Assembly: GCF_026625805.1 (NCBI RefSeq)
Contig: NZ_CP113064.1
Span: forward strand, 1,178,001 to 1,242,000
Source: Brevundimonas sp. SL130
GTDB taxonomy: Bacteria > Pseudomonadota > Alphaproteobacteria > Caulobacterales > Caulobacteraceae
Length of the DNA: 64,000 nt
Reading direction: 5' to 3'
Under the pieces are notes generated by a model. It searched no databases and was not told the DNA's origin. It saw only the letters and a list, made by a program, of their open reading frames with translations. Within the stretch, counting starts at the first letter, position 1. Every line of letters begins with the position of its first letter. Below, one piece after another: positions 56,604 through 64,000 of this stretch. A program made the position numbers and the translations under genes.

Positions 56604-57286
56604 TATTGGCTCGGGGTAGGGGCTTGGGCCGTTCCGGCGTTGGCGCGGAAACGGCTGCCCGAGCGGTTGAACTCGGCCATTTCAGGCGTGACGTCGAAGC
56701 CGATCAGGACTTCGAAATTGCCGCCGCTGGTCGAGACGTCCGCCCGCGGGATCACGATGCTGCGTTCTTCGTGGACCGAGGCGGTGCGTTCGCCCTCGAA
56801 CTTCACGGGCAGGTCGAAATATTCCTTGGCCAGGACGGCGCTGTTGCGCTCGGTCACCGCGACCCAATAGCGATAGGTCTTCTGGTCTTCGCCGGCCTGC
56901 GGGCCCCGGCCCAACTGGAACAGGATGTCCATGTCCAGCTTGATGGGGTCGTCCTCGCGATATTCACAGTCCGCCGAGACGCCTTCGATCTCGCCGGTGA
57001 AGCCGACGTTGGAGATGGCCGCGCGACCGCCGTCCATCTCGACATAGCGAGCGGCGTCGTACAGCACCTTCACGAAGGGGCAGGGGCCGGCGTTGGCGCG
57101 GCGGCGCAGCGGGGCGAAGCGCGGCGCGCGGTCGGCGGGCGCATTCTCGGAACCATCGGCCTGCTGGCCGCTGGATCCGCGATCCCGCTGTCCCGACTGT
57201 CCGGGCGACATCTGCGCCTGGGCGGCGGTGGGCAGGATGGAGGCCGCGATGGAGACGGCGGCCAGGGCGGAAAGCACGCGACGCAT
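56603..57286 (-). CDS. Secreted protein of unknown function
   Basis: 227 residues. Signal peptide ([18 protein letters not shown]), then a low-complexity Gln/Gly/Ser stretch and a beta-rich domain ([67 protein letters not shown]). Two cysteines (CPFV, DCEY) could form a disulfide. Probably periplasmic; no family with known function is recognised. It is coupled to argS by TAATG. Confidence 0.7.
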   Translation of the reverse strand: MRRVLSALAAVSIAASILPTAAQAQMSPGQSGQRDRGSSGQQADGSENAPADRAPRFAPLRRRANAGPCPFVKVLYDAARYVEMDGGRAAISNVGFTGEIEGVSADCEYREDDPIKLDMDILFQLGRGPQAGEDQKTYRYWVAVTERNSAVLAKEYFDLPVKFEGERTASVHEERSIVIPRADVSTSGGNFEVLIGFDVTPEMAEFNRSGSRFRANAGTAQAPTPSQ

Positions 57287-57354
57287 CAGTTATATTCCGA
57301 CAGCGAGAGGACCAACGCCGTGGCAGGCGTCCTTGGAACAGGGGGCGAGAGGTC

Positions 57355-57921
57355 TTACAGACCCGGCAGCTTGAAGCCGCGGCTCTGGCGCGGCGTGATC
57401 GTGATGGTCTTCTGGCCGCCGGTCAGGGCCTGAAGACGCTCGGCCTCGGTCGAGGCGTCGATCGTCTGCTGGCCGTCGGCCGTCTGGCGCACGGTGGGCG
57501 CCTGGCTGGCGGCGTCGCCCTTGCGCCAGAACATCACGCGGTCGGCGAAGCTCGGATCCTTGTGGGCGATGTCGCCGAACTCGTCATCGACGACGTAGCG
57601 GGCCAAGGGATCGGCCTGTTCGGCGCCGGCCTGGGCGACCAGAACCTGTTCGCCGGGGGTGCGGGTGATCGCCTGACGCTGGCCCAGCAGAATCTGGCGG
57701 GCGGCGCTCTCGGGCGCCAGTTCCTGCGGACGCGGCTGGCCGGGCGCGGGCGGGCGCAGGCCGTACTCGGGCGGCACGCTCAGCGGCGCGGTGGAGACGG
57801 TGACGAACTCGTCCGGCACGACCTTGGTCAGGCCGATGCCTTGCTTGATGGTGCCGCAGGCCGAAACGGCGAGCGCGGCTGAGGCGGCGAGGGTCAATAC
57901 GGCGACGCTGCGAATACGCAT
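57355..57921 (-). CDS. DUF3035 lipoprotein, BamF-type BAM subunit
   Basis: 188 residues. Lipobox VSAC near residue 22. The DUF3035 pattern KVVPDEFVTVSTAPLSVPPEYGLRPPAPG is clear; in Caulobacter a protein of this family (BamF) belongs to the outer-membrane BAM complex. The C-terminus GFKLPGL is conserved-looking. It lies next to lspA, a frequent neighbour, which suits a lipoprotein. Confidence 0.85.
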   Translation of the reverse strand: MRIRSVAVLTLAASAALAVSACGTIKQGIGLTKVVPDEFVTVSTAPLSVPPEYGLRPPAPGQPRPQELAPESAARQILLGQRQAITRTPGEQVLVAQAGAEQADPLARYVVDDEFGDIAHKDPSFADRVMFWRKGDAASQAPTVRQTADGQQTIDASTEAERLQALTGGQKTITITPRQSRGFKLPGL

Positions 57922-58095
57922 GGTTTCAGGCTCTGATCGGCTGATGCACGGAACGCCCCTGCAGGCGCTGTTGGCATAGTGAAGAGGGGGTGATTACGAC
58001 TTTTCGGGGGCCGCGCCAACCTTCGAGCCTGATCGGTGGAGACGGCGATCCCGCCGAGGCCGTGAATCAGGCTCTGGATCGGACGAAAGCCGGGT

Positions 58096-58602
58096 TCAGG
58101 CTTTCGCGGCCCTGTCTGACAGGAAGCTGTCCAGAATCAGCAGGACGACGCCGATGGTGATGGCGCTGTCGGCGATATTGAACACCCAAGGGAAGACGCC
58201 CGTGCCCGAGACGTCGATGAAGTCGACGACATAGCCGAACCGCACCCGGTCGATCACATTGCCCAGGGCCCCGCCCATGACGAAACCGATGGCGGTGATC
58301 AGCAGGCGGCGATCCGACTGGGTCGCCCACCAGGCCAGGCCGGCCGAGACGATGACCGAGAAGATGGTCAGCCCCCAGCGCGCCTCGCCCCCGCCGAACA
58401 GGCCGAAGCTGACCCCGGTGTTCTGTACGAAGGTGAAGCGCAGGATCGGCGGAATCACCTCGGCGAACACATAGCCGACGGGGATCTGGCTGACCGACGC
58501 CACGTCCGGCAGGCTCAGAATCCAGGCCTTGGTCAGCTGGTCCAGAACGATGATCAGAACGGCGATGCCGTAGGCGGCCAGGGCGATGCGAGTGATCTTC
58601 AT
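58096..58602 (-). CDS. lspA: Lipoprotein signal peptidase
   Basis: 168 residues, four membrane helices. LspA removes signal peptides from prolipoproteins. Catalytic Asp residues are in GNVIDRVRFGYVVDFIDV and FNIADSAI. ATG 58602 begins the first helix (ITRIALAAYGIAVLIIVLDQLTKAWIL); earlier starts only add a basic lead. Confidence 0.94.
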   Translation of the reverse strand: MKITRIALAAYGIAVLIIVLDQLTKAWILSLPDVASVSQIPVGYVFAEVIPPILRFTFVQNTGVSFGLFGGGEARWGLTIFSVIVSAGLAWWATQSDRRLLITAIGFVMGGALGNVIDRVRFGYVVDFIDVSGTGVFPWVFNIADSAITIGVVLLILDSFLSDRAAKA

Positions 58603-58863
58603 GCGGCGGCGGTTAGCAGGAAGCGGCGCCGGGGCGAAGCGGAAAACCACCCAGGCCCGAACTTCAAGTCGGCGATTTCAGGATGGGAAAAGAAAAATGG
58701 CGCCCATGGCGATTCGTGCGGCCATCATCGTTTGCCGGGCGAAAACGGCGATCAACTCGCCTCAGATGAGAGTGGATTAGAATGGCGTCATGATCCGGCC
58801 GCCGCTCATTCCTGTCGAACCCGTCCCGTCGGCGACCCATGCCGGGTCGCAGGTTTGGCACGA

Positions 58864-58947
58864 TTGGCGCCTTGTCACCCTGTTTTCGCGCCAAGCGCGG
58901 GTTGGCGGGTTGGCGCTTTGTCACCCTGTTTTTACGCCAAGCGCCAA
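58864..58947. repeat. Two tandem palindromic repeats after xseA
   Basis: Unit 1 (58864-58898) TTGGCGCCTTGTCACCCTG... and unit 2 (58910-58947) TTGGCGCTTTGTCACCCTG... share about 35 nt at a 46-nt spacing. Each is a hairpin with arms TTGGCG and CGCCAA. They sit within the 347-nt gene-free gap 58603-58949, directly after the xseA stop. The rest of the gap shows no gene. They look like members of a dispersed repeat family and may end xseA transcription. Confidence 0.7.
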
Positions 58948-58949
58948 CG

Positions 58950-60449
58950 TCAGAACAGGTCGCCCTGGCTTGTCGTCGGCGATACTGGCGTCGGCGGTTT
59001 CGGCTTTGGCGTGGGCTTGAGGGGCGTGGGTTTGAGGGGCGGGGGCGACGCGGCCCGTCCATCCTCGCCATCGATGGTCGCGCCCCGCGCGCCGTCGCCG
59101 AACACCAGCCGCACCGCCTGGCCGGCCTCCAGCCCCGCCGCTGCGGTGATCCAGTCGCCGTCGGCGGTCTCGACCCGTGCAAAGCCGGGCTTGGGCCGAC
59201 CGGGGTCCAGCGTGGCCAGCGCCCGCGACAGGGCGTTCAGCCGGTCCTGGTCGCGGGTCAGCCGCCGCTCGACCGTCGGCTTGAACCGGGCTGCGACGGC
59301 GTTCAGTCGGTCGCCCCGACGCTCCAGCGCCCGGTCCAGCAACCCGCGCCCCAGTCGCCCGCCGACGCCGGCCAGCCGCCGTTCGTGGACCGAGACATTG
59401 CGTTGCAGCCCCGATCCCAGCCGGCTCGACACATGGTCCAGCCGCTGCTGCGCCAGGGCCAGCAGGTCTTCCGGCCGCGCCGGCAGGCCGCGCGCCACGG
59501 CCCGCAGCCGGGTGCGCCGATCCTCGATCAGCCGCCCGCCCGCCAGGACCATGCGCCGGTCCAGGTCGGCGACGGCATATCTCAGGTCCGCCAGCACCGG
59601 CGTCGCGATCTCGGCCGCGCCCGTCGGCGTCGGCGCGCGCCGGTCGGAGACGAAGTCGATCAGGGTGGTGTCCGTCTCGTGCCCCACGGCCGAGATGATC
59701 GGGATCCGCGCCGCCGCCACCGTCCGGGCCAGGGCTTCGTCATTGAAGCACCACAGGTCTTCGACCGAGCCGCCGCCGCGCGCGACGATCAGCAGGTCGG
59801 GGCGCGGGATCGGCCCATCCGGCGTCATCGCGTCAAAACCGCGAATGGCGTTGGCCACCTGGCCGCTGGCCGCTTCGCCCTGGACCACCACGGGCCAGAC
59901 GATCACCCGGCAGGGCCAGCGTTCGGCGATCCGGTGCAGGACGTCGCGGATCACCGCACCCGTAGGGCTGGTGATCACGCCGATGGTGCGCGGGAACTGG
60001 GGCAGGGGCTTCTTACGCCCCGGCTCGAACAGGCCTTCCTCGCGCAGCCGGACCTTCAGCCGCTCCAACTGGGCCAGCAGGGCGCCGGCGCCGGCCGCCT
60101 CCATGGTCTCGATCACGATCTGGTACGAGGACCGCGCCGGGTACGAGGTGATCTTGCCGGTGACGATGACCTCCAGCCCTGCCTCCGGCTGGACCCCCAG
60201 GCCCCGCACCGAGCCCTTCCAGATCACCCCGTCGATGGCCGACTTGTCGTCCTTCAGGGTCAGATAGATATGGCCCGAGGCGTGACGATTGACCTTGGAC
60301 ACCTCGCCCCTCAGCCGGACGTGGCCGAATCGTTCCTCCAGCGTCCGCTTCAGGGCGAAGGACAGTTCCGAGATCGACAGGGGCGGATTGTTGTCGCGCG
60401 GGGCGGCGGCCTCGGCCGGGCCTTCGAACACATAGGAGTCGTCGCTCAT
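58950..60449 (-). CDS. xseA: Exodeoxyribonuclease VII large subunit
   Basis: 499 residues. OB-fold N-terminus ([23 protein letters not shown]), catalytic core ([75 protein letters not shown]) and a long coiled-coil region. The C-terminus is a Lys/Pro repeat tail ([13 protein letters not shown]) ending DLF. It degrades single-stranded DNA with XseB, whose gene is not here. Confidence 0.96.
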   Translation of the reverse strand: MSDDSYVFEGPAEAAAPRDNNPPLSISELSFALKRTLEERFGHVRLRGEVSKVNRHASGHIYLTLKDDKSAIDGVIWKGSVRGLGVQPEAGLEVIVTGKITSYPARSSYQIVIETMEAAGAGALLAQLERLKVRLREEGLFEPGRKKPLPQFPRTIGVITSPTGAVIRDVLHRIAERWPCRVIVWPVVVQGEAASGQVANAIRGFDAMTPDGPIPRPDLLIVARGGGSVEDLWCFNDEALARTVAAARIPIISAVGHETDTTLIDFVSDRRAPTPTGAAEIATPVLADLRYAVADLDRRMVLAGGRLIEDRRTRLRAVARGLPARPEDLLALAQQRLDHVSSRLGSGLQRNVSVHERRLAGVGGRLGRGLLDRALERRGDRLNAVAARFKPTVERRLTRDQDRLNALSRALATLDPGRPKPGFARVETADGDWITAAAGLEAGQAVRLVFGDGARGATIDGEDGRAASPPPLKPTPLKPTPKPKPPTPVSPTTSQGDLF

Positions 60450-60513
60450 CGGCCTATCCTAGCCTGCGTCGATCCGCGCGGGAACAGGATCGACGCTGTC
60501 CCGTTCGCCTTTC

Positions 60514-60675
60514 ATGGCCGTCGACCCTCCAGGAACCGATCCGGACGACCGCGACCCGCGAGAGCGCGGCCTGATGCGCCGCAGCGTCGATGGCGGGGCC
60601 ATGAGCCCCTGGCTGATCATTGGCGGGATCGCCCTGATCGGCCTGGCCGTTTACGTCCTTTCCGCCGTGTTCTGA
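60514..60675 (+). CDS. 53-residue single-helix membrane protein
   Basis: MAVDPPGTDPDDRDPRERGL begins a charged N-terminus, then a single helix SPWLIIGGIALIGLAVYVLSAVF to the end. It lies 57 nt ahead of purD on the same strand. It is too short for most gene finders. The layout (acidic lead, one tail anchor) is plausible for a real small protein; function unknown. Confidence 0.55.
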   Translation: MAVDPPGTDPDDRDPRERGLMRRSVDGGAMSPWLIIGGIALIGLAVYVLSAVF

Positions 60676-60731
60676 CGCTTCAGCCCCGCGGACGCTTGAC
60701 CGCCCGACGCAGGCCCGTCATTGCCGACTTC

Positions 60732-62006
60732 ATGATTATTCTTCTCGTCGGATCGGGCGGGCGCGAACACGCCCTGGCCTGGAAGATCGCCCAGTCGCCG
60801 CTGGTCAAACGCCTCGTCGCCGCCCCCGGCAATCCCGGCATCGAGAAGCTGTGCGAGCTTCGTCCGGTCAAGGCTGACGACGCCGAGGGCCTCGCCGCTC
60901 TGGCCCGCGAGATCAAGGCGGACCTGGTCGTGGTCGGGCCTGAAGTGGCCCTGGCCGCCGGTCTCGCCGACCGTCTGGCCTCGGCCGGCATTCCCTGTTT
61001 CGGCCCCACCGCCAAGGCGGCCCAGCTGGAGGTGTCCAAGGCCTTTTCCAAGGCCTTCCTGGAACGCCACGAAATCCCCACCGCCGGCTACGGCGTCTAT
61101 GACACGGTCAAGGACGCCAAGGCCGCCCTGGACGTGTTCAAGCCTCCCTATGTGATCAAGGCCGACGGCCTGGCCGCCGGCAAGGGCGTGGCCATCAGCC
61201 CCGACCGTCCCGACGCCGAGGCTGAGATCGAGCGCATGCTGGGCGGCCGCTTCGGCGCCGCCGGCGCCCGCGTCGTCATCGAAGAGTTCATGGACGGCGA
61301 AGAAGGCTCGCTCTTCGCCCTGTGCGACGGCAAACAGGCCATCCTGTTCGGCGGCGCCCAGGACCACAAGCGCGCCTTCGACGGCGACACCGGCCCCAAC
61401 ACCGGCGGCATGGGCGCCTATTCGCCCGCGCCCGTCTTCACCGCCGACCTGGTGCAGCAGGCCGACGAACGGATCGTCCAGCCCACCATCCGCAAGATGG
61501 CCGAGGAGGGCGCCCCCTATCGCGGCGTCCTCTACGCCGGCCTGATGGCCACCGCCGACGGTCCCAAGGTGGTCGAGTTCAACGCCCGCTTCGGCGACCC
61601 CGAATGCCAGGTGCTGATGATGCGCATGGCGGGGGACATCGTCCCCTATCTGTTGGGCTGCGCGCGAGGTGACGTCTCGGGCCTGCCGTCCCCGGCCTTC
61701 AAGCCTCAGACGGTGATCTGTGTCGTCATGGCGGCCAAGGGCTATCCCGACAGCCCGCTGGAAGGCTCGATCATCCGCGGCGCCGACCAGGACTTCGGCC
61801 CCCACGTCCAGGTCTTCCACGCCGGAACCCGACGCCGCGACGACGGCCAACTGTGCGCCGCCGGCGGCCGCGTCCTGAACATCTGCGCCGAGGGCGACGA
61901 CATCGCCCAGGCCCGCGAACGCGCCTACGACGCCATCCGCAAGATCGACTGGCCCGGCGGCTTCAACCGCTCCGACATCGGCTGGCGGGCGCTGGGGCGG
62001 GCGTAG
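60732..62006 (+). CDS. purD: Phosphoribosylamine-glycine ligase
   Basis: 424 residues. GARS enzyme, step two of purine synthesis. N-terminal VGSGGREHALAWKIAQS, ATP-grasp domain (YVIKADGLAAGKGV, EEFMDGEEGSLF) and GGMGAYSPAP, NARFGDPECQVLM near 285-295 are diagnostic. The start at ATG 60732 gives the standard N-terminus. A short GGGCTTAAGCCC palindrome separates it from the convergent gene. Confidence 0.96.
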   Translation: MIILLVGSGGREHALAWKIAQSPLVKRLVAAPGNPGIEKLCELRPVKADDAEGLAALAREIKADLVVVGPEVALAAGLADRLASAGIPCFGPTAKAAQLEVSKAFSKAFLERHEIPTAGYGVYDTVKDAKAALDVFKPPYVIKADGLAAGKGVAISPDRPDAEAEIERMLGGRFGAAGARVVIEEFMDGEEGSLFALCDGKQAILFGGAQDHKRAFDGDTGPNTGGMGAYSPAPVFTADLVQQADERIVQPTIRKMAEEGAPYRGVLYAGLMATADGPKVVEFNARFGDPECQVLMMRMAGDIVPYLLGCARGDVSGLPSPAFKPQTVICVVMAAKGYPDSPLEGSIIRGADQDFGPHVQVFHAGTRRRDDGQLCAAGGRVLNICAEGDDIAQARERAYDAIRKIDWPGGFNRSDIGWRALGRA

Positions 62007-62012
62007 GCGGGC

Positions 62013-62702
62013 TTAAGCCCAGGCGAACAGCAGCCGGCCTTCGCCCATCCGCTCGCGCAGCTCCGGCAGATCGGTGTGGGCCACCGAGAAACAGCCGTAG
62101 CTGCGGCCCAGCTTGCCTTCGCGCGCCAGGAAGTCGGGGTCGGCGTAGTCGGCGCCGTGGATGATTATGGCCCGCTCGCGCGCCTTGTCGTTGGTGTATT
62201 CCAGCCCGTCCAGCAGGACATTCGGCCCCTGCTGCGCGCCCCAACCGGCGCCTGCGGTGGCGTAGGCGCCGACCGAGGACATGTTGGAATCCGGCGTGTT
62301 GGAGAAGCGTTGGGCATAGCCTGTGTGGCTGGGGTCCGAACCGCGTCCGTGGCAGGTGCGCAGAACCTTGACCTCGCCCGCGACGAGATCGACCTCGTAC
62401 AGCCGCTCTTCGCCCGAGAATTTCTTGAAATCGACCAGGTACATGCGGTCGCGCAGCGGGATTTTCCGGTGGTGGACGTCCAGGGCGGCCATCGCCCTTT
62501 CCATCAGTTCCTTGCGCACATGGCCGCGCGGATCGAGAGGCGGCGGCGTGACGACAAGGGCTTCGACGACGGGGGCAGGAGCCGGTGTCGGGATGGGTTC
62601 GACCACCGCCAACTGCGTCAACGGAGCGGATGCGCCCGCGCTGGCGCAACCGGCCAGCATGGCCGATCCGCCCAGAATGAGTCCTCGTCTTGAAAGCCGC
62701 AT
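62013..62702 (-). CDS. L,D-transpeptidase-like lipoprotein (YkuD_2 family)
   Basis: 229 residues. A short N-terminus with RRGLILGG, then lipobox LAGC near residue 18, so probably an anchored lipoprotein, perhaps Tat exported. The catalytic part has IIIHGADYADPDF and GRSYGCFSVAHTDLPEL, where the Cys of YGCFSV is the likely nucleophile, as in murein L,D-transpeptidase catalytic-domain (YkuD_2) proteins. It may act on peptidoglycan cross-links. Confidence 0.85.
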   Translation of the reverse strand: MRLSRRGLILGGSAMLAGCASAGASAPLTQLAVVEPIPTPAPAPVVEALVVTPPPLDPRGHVRKELMERAMAALDVHHRKIPLRDRMYLVDFKKFSGEERLYEVDLVAGEVKVLRTCHGRGSDPSHTGYAQRFSNTPDSNMSSVGAYATAGAGWGAQQGPNVLLDGLEYTNDKARERAIIIHGADYADPDFLAREGKLGRSYGCFSVAHTDLPELRERMGEGRLLFAWA

Positions 62703-62816
62703 GCGACGCCCTCGTTGCGGTTTATCTTCGGAGATGTTTGTTTCAAATGGTTACGGGCAAGGCAACCTGAGCCTTGTGGGGCATTTTTGCGGCGCCGCGC
62801 CGCAGGGGAAAAATCG

Positions 62817-64000
62817 ATGATGCGTTTCGGTCTAGCGCTGGCGGTGCTGATGGCTTCAGCCTCGGTCGCGGCTGCGCAGCAAACCCCCGCTGGGGCTCAG
62901 GTTTCACCGAGTCAGACGACGACGTTTGTCGAGGCGGGCCGATTGCTGGCCGATCCTTCGAACGGCGTTGTGCAGCGCGGTAAAACTCTCGTGATCAGGG
63001 GGAACCAAGTCGTCGAGATCCGCGACGGCTTTGTCGGCGACCCGTCCCAGGGGCGAGTCGTCGATCTGCGCGAGTCTTTCGTCCTGCCCGGTTTGATCGA
63101 CAGCCACGTCCATCTGACGGGCCAACAAAATCCCAATTCTCGCCTCGAGGAAGTGACTCAGTCAGACGCGACACAGGCCATGGTGGGGGCCCGCTACGCC
63201 CGGCGCACCCTGATGGCCGGTTTCACCACCGTGGCGGACTTGGGCGCCAGCAACGCGGCCATTTTCGCCCTGCGCGAGGCGGTGAAGACCGGCGACGTGC
63301 CCGGCCCGCGCATTATCGCGGCCGGATCATCAGTCTCGATCCACGGCGGCCACGGCGACGCCAACGGCTTCCGCGAGGATGTCCTTCATCTGCTGTCGCC
63401 TGAAAGCGTTTGCTCTGGGGCTGAGGACTGTATGCGCGCGGTCCGCACCCAGGTCCGTTCGGGCGCCGACATCATCAAGATCACCGCCACGGGCGGCGTC
63501 TTGTCCAACACAGCCGCCGGCCTGAACCAGCAGTTCACCGATCCCGAACTGGCCGCCATCGTCGAGAGCGCCCACCGCATGGGCCGTCAGGTCACGGCCC
63601 ACGCCCATGGCGTGGACGGGATCAACGCCTTCCTGAGGGCCGGCGGCGATTCCATCGAACACGGCACCTATCTGGACGATCAGTCGATCCGGCTGTTCAA
63701 GCAGAACGGCGCCTGGCTGGTGCCGACCCTGTTGGCTGGGGATTTTGTCGCCCGCGTCGCCTCGGGGTCGAACAACTTCTTCACCCCGGCCCAAACCGCC
63801 AAGGCGCTGGAGGCGGGGCCGAAGATGCTGGACATGGCGCGGCGCGCGCATGAGGGCGGGGTGAAGATCGCCTTCGGAACCGATTCCGGGGTCTCGGCCC
63901 ATGGGGACAACGCGCAGGAGTTCGCTCTTCTGGTTCGGGCCGGCCTGACCCCGCTGGAAGCTATTCAGGCCGCCACCGTCGGCGCGGCCGAGCATCTGCG
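62817..64000 (+). CDS. Secreted metal-dependent amidohydrolase, cut by right edge
   Basis: About 394 residues present. Signal peptide (LALAVLMASASVAAAQQ), then the amidohydrolase barrel: DSHVHLTG (metal His pair), DIIKITATGG (bridging Lys), AHAHG, SIEHGTYL and FGTDSG as further ligands. It resembles the Xaa-Pro/Xaa-Arg dipeptidase and imidazolonepropionase-like group of secreted enzymes. The stop lies beyond the window. ATG 62817 or 62820, with AGGGGAA ahead. Confidence 0.88.
   Translation, partial: MMRFGLALAVLMASASVAAAQQTPAGAQVSPSQTTTFVEAGRLLADPSNGVVQRGKTLVIRGNQVVEIRDGFVGDPSQGRVVDLRESFVLPGLIDSHVHLTGQQNPNSRLEEVTQSDATQAMVGARYARRTLMAGFTTVADLGASNAAIFALREAVKTGDVPGPRIIAAGSSVSIHGGHGDANGFREDVLHLLSPESVCSGAEDCMRAVRTQVRSGADIIKITATGGVLSNTAAGLNQQFTDPELAAIVESAHRMGRQVTAHAHGVDGINAFLRAGGDSIEHGTYLDDQSIRLFKQNGAWLVPTLLAGDFVARVASGSNNFFTPAQTAKALEAGPKMLDMARRAHEGGVKIAFGTDSGVSAHGDNAQEFALLVRAGLTPLEAIQAATVGAAEHL

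Noticed and set aside
58839..60731. Open frame running into purD from nt 58839, as if purD had a 630-residue N-terminal extension
   Set aside because: The upstream part lies opposite xseA, has unnatural Arg/Gln/Gly composition and includes the frame of a small gene in another phase. purD has a normal start at 60732.
62009..62020. GGGCTTAAGCCC between purD and the YkuD_2 gene as a terminator
   Set aside because: A 12-nt palindrome with no loop and no T tract; it includes the stop codon of the convergent gene and may be chance.

Overview
The window is chromosomal DNA of high GC content from an alphaproteobacterium, most probably a member of the Caulobacteraceae close to Brevundimonas or Caulobacter (an inference from gene content, not a database match). 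Supporting signs are an F-type ATPase Fo cluster with separate b' and b subunits, a bc1 complex encoded as Rieske/cyt b/cyt c1, a phoR-pstCAB-phoU-phoB cluster lacking pstS, a DUF3035 (BamF-type) lipoprotein next to lspA, TonB-dependent receptors, and a LexA site of the alphaproteobacterial GAAC-N7-GAAC form. No prophage, insertion sequence, CRISPR array, rRNA or tRNA gene was recognised.

Layout. 1-6.1 kb: a frameshifted SPOR-domain gene, nagZ, scpA, scpB, a CHASE4-type histidine kinase and ispH. 6.3-8.9 kb: the atpI-B-E-b'-b operon with a hairpin after atpE and a terminator at the end. 9-13.5 kb: small membrane proteins, trmFO and two paralogous six-helix membrane proteins. 13.5-17.6 kb: uvrA and a divergent ParDE-like toxin-antitoxin pair sharing a LexA box, then a truncated hemoglobin. 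17.8-21.9 kb: a lone ABC-F ATPase domain, trmL and petABC. 22-28.2 kb: two tandem secreted M28 peptidases and a TonB-dependent receptor. 28.3-35.8 kb (minus strand): ychF, a metal-uptake cluster (PCu(A)C lipoprotein, PepSY membrane protein, TonB receptor, DUF2946-like protein), pth coupled to a MazEF-like pair, and rplY. 35.9-45 kb: an MHYT hybrid kinase and the phosphate regulon cluster with a Pho box. 45-48.3 kb: a second ParDE-like pair, hslO and an SDR with an unusual amphipathic tail. 48.4-52 kb: a SerB-SerA fusion, fbp and pncA. 52.1-64 kb: add, a FitAB/VapBC pair coupled to add, an NYN nuclease, argS, a BamF-type lipoprotein, lspA, xseA, purD, an L,D-transpeptidase-like lipoprotein and a secreted amidohydrolase cut by the right edge.

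Themes. Most genes are housekeeping. The distinctive points are: a single polypeptide carrying phosphoserine phosphatase and phosphoglycerate dehydrogenase (first and last steps of serine synthesis); four unrelated or distantly related toxin-antitoxin modules scattered among housekeeping genes, two of them translationally coupled (ATGA overlaps) to pth and add and one sharing a SOS box with uvrA; a compact metal-acquisition cassette between ychF and pth; and several intergenic palindromic elements, one of which shows compensatory base changes between its arms.
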